DNA from: CADEDH01 sp047971245
Lineage (GTDB): Bacteria > Actinomycetota > Acidimicrobiia > Acidimicrobiales > SZUA-35
Direction of reading: 5' to 3'
NCBI GenBank assembly: GCA_047971245.1
Contig: JBKDZN010000205.1
Coordinates: 1-16,421, forward strand
DNA: 16,421 nt
Shown here: positions 6,299 to 12,538 of the stretch, piece by piece
Numbering within the stretch: the stretch's first letter is position 1
Layout: every line of letters starts with the position of its first letter
Notes under the pieces: generated by a model
The model's input: the letters and a program-made list of their open reading frames with translations, nothing else
Told to the model about the DNA's origin: nothing
Databases searched by the model: none
Position numbers and translations under genes: made by a program

Positions 6299-8183
6299 TC
6301 GGTCCGGCCCGGTCGACCTGGCGATCGCCGGGCTCGGTCCGGCCACCCTCATCGGGAGCGGTGGGTTCGCCGACGTCTACCGAGCCCGCCAGATCGGCCT
6401 GGACCGGGACGTCGCGGTAAAGGTCCTACGCGCCCCCGCCGACGACGAGCTGGCCCGGACGCGCTTCGAGCGCGAGTGTCGGGCGATGGGGGCGCTGTCG
6501 GCCCACCCGAACATCGTCAGCGTGTTCGACGGCGGCTTCACCCCCGACGGTCGGGCCTATCTCGTCATGGAGTACTGCTCGGGCGGGTCCCTCCACATGC
6601 GTGTGCGTCGTGACGGGGTCCTGAGCGCGATGGAGGCCACCGACGTGGGCCGAAAGGTGGGCCGGGCCCTCGAGGTCGCCCACCAGGCCGGCGTACTGCA
6701 CCGCGACATCAAGGCAGCCAACATCCTGATCACCCCGTACGGGGAGCCGGCCCTGGCCGACTTCGGGATCGCCCGGATCGAGGGGTCCCAACACACTACC
6801 ACGGGCGAGGTGACGGCCAGTTTCGCCCACGCCGCACCGGAGATCCTGGAGGGCCGCCCGGCCACCCCGCGCGCCGATGTCTTCTCGTTGGGATCGACCC
6901 TTTTCGAGCTGACCATCGGCCGACCCCCCCACTTCCGGCCCGGTGACGAATCGGTCGTGGCCCTCATCCGGCGCGCCACCACGGAGCCCATCCAGGACCC
7001 GGCCACGTTGGGGATGCCGGAACCGTTGGCCGGGGTCATCCGCCGGGCGTGCGCGTACGCGATCGACGATCGGTATCCGAGCGCGGCGGCCATGGTGGCC
7101 GACCTTGAGGCCCCGCACCGGACCGGTTCCCCCTCCCGATCGGCGACGGCGAATCCTGCCCTCGCCACCCGGTCGCTCGGACCGGACGCCTACCTGGCGG
7201 CGCCCCCCTCGACCCACGACGCACCGACCCTCGAACCCGGCGGGATGCCGGCACCGTCGGCCCACCGTGCGGTCACCGAGGCGGCGGTGGGGCCGGTGTC
7301 CGGTGTCGTGCCCACGATGCCCGGGACCGGGTCGACCGCGGATCCGCCCGGGCCCCAGTACCTCACGGCCGAGGCGGCAACCACGTCGCTCGACCAGGGT
7401 TCGGTCGGCCCCGGTCCGGCCGCCGCACCCGCCAACGATCGGATCGTCACGCCAGTGGCGCCGATGGGTCCGAGCCCGGCCGGAGCGGTCGGTCCGTCCC
7501 GCCGGGGTGGCGGCCGACGACTACTGGTGGCCGTCGCGGTCGTCCTGGGCCTGGCCGCAGTCGGGCTGGCCGCCGGGCTGACCCTGCCGACCGACGCCGA
7601 TGACGCGGCCACCGACCCGACCGGTACGGCCATGTCGGTGTCGGGCACGGCCGACACCGCCCTCGCCCTTGCGTTCGACGAGGCCGCGGACGGTCCCGTC
7701 CGCTCGGGCGAGTCCTACACCCTCACCGTCGACGGTGCCGACCCGGCCGCGGGGTATCGGCTGATCGAGGACGGCTCGGCGGTGGCCGAAGGCTCGGGGC
7801 CGTTCACGTACACCCCGGTGCGGGGACGTCACGAACTGCAGCTCGAATCGTCCACCGACCCCGCCGTCCGCAGTGCCCCACTCGAGCTGTACGCCATCGG
7901 CGAGCTCCCGCCGGCCGGCTACCGGGTCAACCTGGCCTCGGTGCCCAACGGCCCCGGCAACTGGCCGGTCGCCCTGGCCCGTTTCGACGAGCTGGTGGCC
8001 GCCGGCCACACCGACCTGGAGCTGCTGCCCAGCGACTGGTTCCCCAACCTGACGCCCGGGTACTGGAACCTGTTCGTCCCCGGGTTCGGTGACCAGCCGA
8101 CGCTGGGCGTGGCGTACTGTGACTCGTTCGGTCTGGCCGTGCCCGACGACTGCTTCACCTCGTTCTTCGACCCGGACGGCTGA
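6291..8183 (+). CDS. Transmembrane Ser/Thr protein kinase (PknB-like) with SPOR-like sensor
   Basis: A 630-residue receptor-type Hanks kinase. The cytoplasmic kinase domain (about 15-275) has the Gly loop GSGGFADVY (22-30), Lys44 in VAVKVL, Glu62, HRD 137-139 with Asn144, DFG 157-159, APE 182-184 and DVFSLG (196-201), so it should be active. The activation segment carries Thr169-171, Thr175 and Ser177 as possible autophosphorylation sites, and its end reads SFAHAAPE instead of GTxxYMAPE. A disordered Pro/Ala/Gly linker (about 278-400) leads to one transmembrane helix (about 411-431). Outside, an Ig-like stretch (456-536) and a SPOR-like domain (543-625) with Cys610 and Cys621 match the product of the preceding gene. 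ATG 6291 is chosen because it overlaps the upstream stop, typical of coupling; an in-frame GTG at 6267 is possible. Ligand unknown; peptidoglycan is a guess from the SPOR-like fold. Confidence 0.92.
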   Translation: MVDRSGPVDLAIAGLGPATLIGSGGFADVYRARQIGLDRDVAVKVLRAPADDELARTRFERECRAMGALSAHPNIVSVFDGGFTPDGRAYLVMEYCSGGSLHMRVRRDGVLSAMEATDVGRKVGRALEVAHQAGVLHRDIKAANILITPYGEPALADFGIARIEGSQHTTTGEVTASFAHAAPEILEGRPATPRADVFSLGSTLFELTIGRPPHFRPGDESVVALIRRATTEPIQDPATLGMPEPLAGVIRRACAYAIDDRYPSAAAMVADLEAPHRTGSPSRSATANPALATRSLGPDAYLAAPPSTHDAPTLEPGGMPAPSAHRAVTEAAVGPVSGVVPTMPGTGSTADPPGPQYLTAEAATTSLDQGSVGPGPAAAPANDRIVTPVAPMGPSPAGAVGPSRRGGGRRLLVAVAVVLGLAAVGLAAGLTLPTDADDAATDPTGTAMSVSGTADTALALAFDEAADGPVRSGESYTLTVDGADPAAGYRLIEDGSAVAEGSGPFTYTPVRGRHELQLESSTDPAVRSAPLELYAIGELPPAGYRVNLASVPNGPGNWPVALARFDELVAAGHTDLELLPSDWFPNLTPGYWNLFVPGFGDQPTLGVAYCDSFGLAVPDDCFTSFFDPDG

Positions 8184-8197
8184 GAACGGCCGACGCC

Positions 8198-8212
8198 GGC
8201 GCACGGCGCGCC
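8198..8212. terminator. Short hairpin between convergent kinase and SDR genes
   Basis: GGCGC-ACGGC-GCGCC forms a 5-bp GC stem in the 34-bp gap between two convergent stops. There is no T tract. Terminator function is inferred only from location. Confidence 0.25.
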
Positions 8213-8217
8213 GAGCC

Positions 8218-8949
8218 TCAGGCGGTGAACCCCCCGTCGACCACGAACTCCGAACCGGTCGAGTAGGCGCTGGCGTCCGACGCCAGGTACAGGGCGAGCT
8301 TGGCCACGTCCTCGGCGCTGGCCAGGTAGCCGACCGGGATGTTGGCCTTCACCTGGTCCCGCACCCCGACCCGGTCGAACTCTTCCGCCATCGGCGTGTC
8401 GATGATGCCGGGATGGATCGAGTTGACCCGAACCCCGTGCGGAGCGAGTTCCAGCGCCGCGCTCTTCGTCATGCCCCGGACCGCCCATTTCGACGCTCCG
8501 TAGGCGAAGGCGGCTCCGCTGCCCCGCAGGCCGGCCACCGACGAGATGTTGATGATCGAGCCGGACCGTTGCCCGGTCATGATCGGGGCCACGGTCCGCA
8601 TCCCCAGGAACACCCCGGTCTGGTTGATGGCGATGATCTGGTTCCACAGGTCGTCACTGGTCGTGGACATCGGCTCGATCCGGAAGATGCCGGCGTTGTT
8701 GATCAGCACGTCGATCCGGCCATCGGCCGCCATCACGGCCGCGGTCACGTCGGCCCACTGGGCCGCCGACGTCACGTCGTGATGGTGGAAGGTGGCGCTC
8801 ACCTCGGCCGCCGTCGCCTTGCCCTCGTCGTCGAGCACGTCGGTGAGGTGCACCGTGGCACCCTCGGCCGCGAACAGCCTTCCCTCGGCCGCTCCCTGGC
8901 CACGCGCCCCGCCGGTGATCAGCGCCACCTTGCCGTCCAAGGTCCCCAT
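8218..8949 (-). CDS. SDR-family NAD-dependent dehydrogenase (3-alpha/20-beta-hydroxysteroid dehydrogenase-like)
   Basis: A 243-residue classical short-chain dehydrogenase, cytoplasmic, predicted to oxidise or reduce a secondary alcohol/ketone. The cofactor loop TGGARGQG is at 12-19, and Asp37 after beta-2 favours NAD(H). NNAG is at 84-87. The catalytic set is Asn109, Ser137, Tyr150 and Lys154 (YGASK). The C-terminal block NSIHPGIIDTPM (176-187) and the opening GKVALITGGARGQG resemble actinobacterial 3-alpha/20-beta-hydroxysteroid dehydrogenases from memory, but the true substrate is unknown. ATG 8949 is chosen because GGGAG lies 6 nt upstream and the protein then begins as family members do. 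ATGs at 8961 and 8976 would only add a short basic tail. It diverges from the OpuAC-type gene across a gap containing a 30-bp palindrome. Confidence 0.88.
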   Translation of the reverse strand: MGTLDGKVALITGGARGQGAAEGRLFAAEGATVHLTDVLDDEGKATAAEVSATFHHHDVTSAAQWADVTAAVMAADGRIDVLINNAGIFRIEPMSTTSDDLWNQIIAINQTGVFLGMRTVAPIMTGQRSGSIINISSVAGLRGSGAAFAYGASKWAVRGMTKSAALELAPHGVRVNSIHPGIIDTPMAEEFDRVGVRDQVKANIPVGYLASAEDVAKLALYLASDASAYSTGSEFVVDGGFTA

Positions 8950-8983
8950 CGGTACTCCCATCCTTCGCCGGAACATGCGTCAT

Positions 8984-9013
8984 CGTGAGGTCGGGGTCGA
9001 CCCCGACCTCACG
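8984..9013. repeat. Perfect 30-bp palindrome in divergent promoter region
   Basis: The 15-base arm CGTGAGGTCGGGGTC is followed immediately by its exact reverse complement, centred on GTCGAC (8996-9001). It lies 34 bp upstream of the SDR start and 78 bp upstream of the OpuAC-type start, between divergent genes. A terminator is therefore not expected, and an operator for a dimeric regulator is more plausible. Transcribed from either side, it would form a very stable hairpin. Confidence 0.85.
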
Positions 9014-9074
9014 CATCATGGCATCCGGGACCCGGCCCGACGAAACGCCGTGACCGGAGGGGGGCTGGGCCGAG

Positions 9075-9080
9075 TAAATT
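9075..9080 (+). promoter_or_regulatory. Putative -10 box of the OpuAC-type gene
   Basis: TAAATT fits TAnnnT and is the only AT-rich hexamer in the gap. It predicts a start of transcription near 9087, only 5 nt before the ATG at 9092, so the mRNA would be nearly leaderless. A GTGACC sequence at 9050-9055 could be a weak -35 with 19-bp spacing. Confidence 0.4.
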
Positions 9081-9091
9081 GACCGGTCCCG

Positions 9092-10186
9092 ATGCGAACG
9101 AGGAGATCCGTCATCACCGTTACCGTTCCCCGGCGACCCGACCGCTCACCGGCGAGCGGTTGGCGCAGGCTGCGGTCGGTGCCGGCCCTCCTGGTTGTCG
9201 CCGTGCTCCTGGCCACCGGGTGCGGCCGGGAGGACGAGTCGGCCGGACCGACGAGCGCTGCGGCCGGTTTCGAATCCCGGCCGGTCATCACCCTCGTCGT
9301 CAACGACTGGACCGCGTCCGCCCTCGACGTGGCCATCGCCGAACAGCTCATCGAACGCCACCTCGGTTACCCGGTGGTCGGCGCCCGCATCGACGACTCG
9401 GCCGAGATCTACGACGGCCTGGCCGACGGCTCCCTCGACGGCCTGCTCGAGATCTGGCCCTCGGCCATGACCGATCGGGACCGGCAGTACTTCGACAGTG
9501 GACGGGTCCACGACATCGGCACCCTGGGCCCGGTCGGGCAGGTCGGCTGGTGGGTGCCCCGTTACCTGGTGGACGAGAACCCGGCCCTGGCCACCTGGGA
9601 GGGGTATCTCGACCCGGCGGTGGCCGAGCAGTTCGCGACCCCGGCCACCGCTCCGAAGGGCACCTTCCTGGGCACCGCCGCCGGGTACGAGCAGTACGAC
9701 GAGCAGATCATCGACAACCTCGGGCTGCCGTTCACGGTCATGTTCACCGGCTCCGAGCAAGCCACCACCGAGGTGTTGGACCAGCGGGTTGGCCTGGCCG
9801 AGCCGGTGCTCACCTACTGGTGGACGCCGACCGCGGCCATCAAGCAGTTCGACCTGACCCAGGTGGAGCTGCCACCGTCCACCGACGAGTGCGAGGCGTC
9901 GCGGGCGACCGGCGACGGTGGGGTGGACTGCGCGTATCCGGCCGATGCCCTGTTCAAGGCGATGTCGCCCCAGCTGCCCACCAAGGCCCCCGCCGTGGCC
10001 GAGTTCCTGACCCGCTTCGAGCTGACCACGGCCGACCAGATCGAGCTGCTCTATCGGGTCGAGGTGGAGCAGCGGAGCGTCGAGGCCGCCGCCGGAGAGT
10101 GGATCGCGGCGAACCGGGACCGGTGGCAGCCATGGGTGGACGCGGCCGTCACCGCCGGTGGTGATGATCCCCCGGGTTCGGACTGA
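9092..10186 (+). CDS. OpuAC/ProX-type glycine betaine/choline-binding lipoprotein
   Basis: A 364-residue substrate-binding lipoprotein of the ABC-type osmoprotectant uptake family. A signal peptide with arginine-rich n-region and hydrophobic core (about 30-41) ends in the lipobox LATGC, with Cys44 as the anchor. The mature part has the OpuAC fold signatures: VVNDWTASALDVAIAEQLIE near 70, GSLDGLLEIWPS near 113-124, VGWWVPRY near 151-158, and a later YWWTP block. The tryptophans in these blocks (Trp73, Trp122, Trp153, Trp154) are candidates for the aromatic cage that holds a quaternary ammonium ligand. A cysteine pair in DECEASRATGDGGVDCAY may form a disulfide. No ABC ATPase or permease gene is adjacent, so it is an orphan component here. 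The nitroreductase follows after 48 bp. Confidence 0.87.
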   Translation: MRTRRSVITVTVPRRPDRSPASGWRRLRSVPALLVVAVLLATGCGREDESAGPTSAAAGFESRPVITLVVNDWTASALDVAIAEQLIERHLGYPVVGARIDDSAEIYDGLADGSLDGLLEIWPSAMTDRDRQYFDSGRVHDIGTLGPVGQVGWWVPRYLVDENPALATWEGYLDPAVAEQFATPATAPKGTFLGTAAGYEQYDEQIIDNLGLPFTVMFTGSEQATTEVLDQRVGLAEPVLTYWWTPTAAIKQFDLTQVELPPSTDECEASRATGDGGVDCAYPADALFKAMSPQLPTKAPAVAEFLTRFELTTADQIELLYRVEVEQRSVEAAAGEWIAANRDRWQPWVDAAVTAGGDDPPGSD

Positions 10187-10200
10187 GCGGTGGCCCCGTC

Positions 10201-10206
10201 TACGGT
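10201..10206 (+). promoter_or_regulatory. Possible -10 box of the nitroreductase gene
   Basis: TACGGT fits TAnnnT and lies between the OpuAC-type stop and the SD-preceded GTG at 10235. It predicts initiation near 10213. No convincing -35 is seen, so the gene could equally be read through from the upstream gene. Confidence 0.3.
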
Positions 10207-10234
10207 CGGGGCCCGGACACCCGAGGGGAGCACC

Positions 10235-10948
10235 GTGAACGACGACTTCGAGCCCGAGCGCAGCAGGGAACCCGACCCGCTCGACAGCGGTCCGCCGCTG
10301 TACACCACCATGAGCCATCTCCGGGCGGTGCGACGTCTCCGGCCCGATCCGATTCCCGACGAGGTGTTGGGCCGCGTCCTGCAGGCGGCCTGCTGGGCCC
10401 CGAGTGGGGGGAACCAGCAACCGTGGCGGGTCGTGGTGGTGCGGGACCCCGAGGGGCGCCGGGCCCTGGCCGATCTGTACGCCCCCGAGTGGGCCCGGTT
10501 CTCCGAGGGCTACGGCGCCCGCCTCGAGGCACTCGACCCGGAGGGACAGGCCAAACTGCAGCGGGTGATCGACGCCGGTGACCATCTGGCCGAACATCTG
10601 GCTGAGGCGCCCGTGATCCTGGTGTTCTGTGCCGACTTCCGCCGGATGGCCGTCACCGATCGTGACCTGGACCGGCTCAGCCTCATCGGCGGGGCGTCGG
10701 TGTACCCGGCGGTGCAGAACACCATGCTGGCCTGCGTGGCCGAAGGGCTGGGCTGCACCCTGACCACCCTCCACTGTTTCCGGGAGCCCGACGTCCAGGC
10801 GGCGCTGAACATCCCCACGGAGTGGGCCACCGCGGCCATGGTGCCGCTCGGCTACCCGGTCGGCGGGGGTCACGGACCCATCGCCCGGCTCGGCCCCGAC
10901 ATGCTCGCCTACGGTGACCGGTTCGGGTCACCCCTGGAGCTGGATTGA
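10235..10948 (+). CDS. Nitroreductase-family FMN oxidoreductase
   Basis: A 237-residue flavoprotein of the nitroreductase fold, expected to use NAD(P)H to reduce a nitro, quinone or flavin-like substrate. The N-terminal FMN-binding block RAVRRLRPDPIP (30-41) is followed by LQAACWAPSGGNQQPW (49-64), the hallmark of the family. Near the C-terminus, EGLGCTLTTLHCF provides the second flavin contact loop. The length is typical. The GTG at 10235 is chosen because GAGGGGAG lies 4 nt upstream; an earlier in-frame GTG at 10190 has no such site. The first 25 residues are charged and variable, as expected for a family whose core starts near residue 27. Substrate cannot be assigned. The gene is convergent with the NUDIX gene, 15 bp away. 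Confidence 0.87.
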   Translation: MNDDFEPERSREPDPLDSGPPLYTTMSHLRAVRRLRPDPIPDEVLGRVLQAACWAPSGGNQQPWRVVVVRDPEGRRALADLYAPEWARFSEGYGARLEALDPEGQAKLQRVIDAGDHLAEHLAEAPVILVFCADFRRMAVTDRDLDRLSLIGGASVYPAVQNTMLACVAEGLGCTLTTLHCFREPDVQAALNIPTEWATAAMVPLGYPVGGGHGPIARLGPDMLAYGDRFGSPLELD

Positions 10949-10963
10949 GTCGGGGTCCGGCCC

Positions 10964-11800
10964 TCAGCGCCAGGCGAACAGCGGTTGCTCGTAGCCGTCG
11001 ACCCGGGTGGGGTGCCCGTCGAAGGCCACGGCCCGGAACTGATACAGCACCGCACCCGTCGGGGCGTGGATGAGGTCGCCCCCGACGGGGATCTGGATCA
11101 CCGGGCGGTCACTTTCGGGGATGGTCACGAACCGCGGGGAATCGGAACGGGTCAGTTCCCTGAGGGAGATCCGGTGCACCGAAGCCACTTCGTCGGGGTT
11201 GCCCACCGGTTCGTGCCCGCCGCGGGCCCAGAACACGAACGGGGTGATGACGTAGCCCGATCGGGTCGGATAGTCGTCGAGGCGACCCAACAGGTCGGTT
11301 TCGTCGACCTCGAGACCGATCTCCTCCCGGATCTCCCGCACGGCGGCCTCGAACGCGGACTCGTCCGGGTCGACCCGCCCGCCGGGGAGCGCCCACTGGT
11401 TCGCGTGGTCGTTCAGCCCCGACCCCCGGCGGGTGAGGATCACCGCGGACCCACCCGCCGTACCGTCCACCCGCCCGGTCAGGGTGTCGACGTCGACGCC
11501 GGGAATGTTGGCCACCAGGGCGGCCCGGTCGAACTCGGTCGGGTCGTCGCCGTGCTCGTCCCGGTCACTGTCGATCACGACCACGCCCACTGCCGCGTGC
11601 CGACGGCCGTCCAGGGGATGGTGGCGGACCTCGTGCCGGGCCAGGTTGGAGGTCAGCCGTTCCCGGAGCTCGGTGGTGTGGGGGACGTCGCCGGGCTCTG
11701 GGCCGTCGTCGGGCTCCTGGGCGGCGGGCGGGGACGAGGGGATGTCGGCCGCGGCCGGGGCGGAACGCTCGGCGTCGCGGCCCGTACCGGGCGAGACCAT
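10964..11800 (-). CDS. NUDIX hydrolase, CoA-pyrophosphatase-like
   Basis: A 278-residue NUDIX protein in the chosen reading. The Nudix box is complete: Gly141, Glu147 and REIREEIGL at 155-163, which together bind the metal and attack a diphosphate. Just before it, VILTRRGSGLNDHANQWALPGG (120-141) resembles the LLTxR...LxxHxGQ signature of CoA diphosphatases, so a CoA or related pyrophosphate substrate is suggested but not proven. The N-terminal 40 residues are Pro/Ala/Glu-rich. ATG 11800 is preferred because a -10 box lies 8 nt upstream. A GTG at 11905 would add 35 residues with equally GC3-rich codons but has neither SD nor a good -10. It diverges from ribH. Confidence 0.85.
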   Translation of the reverse strand: MVSPGTGRDAERSAPAAADIPSSPPAAQEPDDGPEPGDVPHTTELRERLTSNLARHEVRHHPLDGRRHAAVGVVVIDSDRDEHGDDPTEFDRAALVANIPGVDVDTLTGRVDGTAGGSAVILTRRGSGLNDHANQWALPGGRVDPDESAFEAAVREIREEIGLEVDETDLLGRLDDYPTRSGYVITPFVFWARGGHEPVGNPDEVASVHRISLRELTRSDSPRFVTIPESDRPVIQIPVGGDLIHAPTGAVLYQFRAVAFDGHPTRVDGYEQPLFAWR

Positions 11801-11808
11801 GACCGACC

Positions 11809-11814
11809 ACGGTA
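11809..11814 (-). promoter_or_regulatory. Putative leaderless -10 box of the NUDIX gene
   Basis: Read on the minus strand, TACCGT ends 8 nt before the ATG at 11800, placing the predicted transcription start about 2 nt ahead of the ATG. No -35 is recognisable. If the GTG at 11905 were the real start, this would be internal and spurious. Confidence 0.3.
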
Positions 11815-11887
11815 CGGCACCGGCCACGGCGGCGGCGACTTCGTGGTCCCGGGTCCCGGTGCCGGTCCCACCCTCGACCGGGCGCGG

Positions 11888-11916
11888 ACGACACCGGCCG
11901 GTCACCGCGTTAGGGT
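11888..11916 (+). promoter_or_regulatory. Putative leaderless promoter of ribH
   Basis: The -10 box TAGGGT (11911-11916) is followed by 6 nt and then the ATG, so the predicted +1 is the A of the start codon. The hexamer ACGACA (11888-11893) matches TTGACA at four positions with an ideal 17-bp spacer. No Shine-Dalgarno sequence is present. Together these make it the best-formed leaderless promoter in the window. Confidence 0.55.
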
Positions 11917-11922
11917 CTGCCC

Positions 11923-12417
11923 ATGGCCAGTGGAGACGAACGGGCGAACGTGCCGGAAGGACTGGATGGGATCGGGCTGCGGATCGGGGTGGTCCGGGCC
12001 CGGTGGAATGTGGAGCTGGTCGATCGGCTCGCCGCGGGTGTCCGCCGAGGCCTCGACACCATGGGGGTCGAGGACGTGGTCGAGGTCTCGGTTCCCGGTT
12101 CGCTCGAGATCCCGCTGGCCGCCCAGGCTCTGGCCACCCGGGGCGAGGTCGACGCCGTGGTCTGTATCGGTGCCGTGGTCCGGGGCGACACCACCCACTA
12201 CGAGCTCGTGTCGGAGAACTGCGCCCGGGGCGTGGCCGAGGTGCAACTCGCCACGGGGGTGCCGGTGATGTTCGGCCTGCTGACGGTGGAGAACCGTGAG
12301 CAGGCGATGCTCAGAAGCCGACCCGACGGTGGGCACAATGTGGGTGAGGAGGCCGCCCTGGGTGCCGTGGAGATGGCCCGGTTGGTCGCCGGCGTCGGGG
12401 CCCCCGTGCCCGGCTGA
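11923..12417 (+). CDS. ribH: 6,7-dimethyl-8-ribityllumazine synthase
   Basis: Catalyses the penultimate step of riboflavin synthesis, condensing 5-amino-6-ribitylaminouracil with 3,4-dihydroxy-2-butanone 4-phosphate in a cytoplasmic icosahedral or pentameric assembly. The 164-residue length is normal. Substrate residues are visible: Trp28-Asn29 in RARWN, VPGSLEIP (57-64), GAVVRGDTTHYE (83-94) with His92 as the general acid, MFGLLTVENREQA (116-128), and Arg131 in the phosphate-binding position. The family more often has TTDT where this protein has TVEN, a mild variation. No other riboflavin gene lies beside it, so it is separated from the usual rib cluster. Its mRNA is probably leaderless. Confidence 0.95.
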   Translation: MASGDERANVPEGLDGIGLRIGVVRARWNVELVDRLAAGVRRGLDTMGVEDVVEVSVPGSLEIPLAAQALATRGEVDAVVCIGAVVRGDTTHYELVSENCARGVAEVQLATGVPVMFGLLTVENREQAMLRSRPDGGHNVGEEAALGAVEMARLVAGVGAPVPG

Positions 12418-12538
12418 ACCCGCGTCCGTGCCCCGGGTGCCCGGCTGGCCGCCCCGGGTCGGTCGGGTGGGGGCCGACTGGTGTGGCGGGTGACCGTCGG
12501 ATCACAATCGGGATCAGTGGTCCCCGACGGAGCAGACA

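Noticed and set aside
10985..12268. Plus-strand open frame of about 427 codons across the NUDIX and ribH genes
   Set aside because: It is antisense to a complete Nudix box and out of frame with ribH. No recognisable domain.
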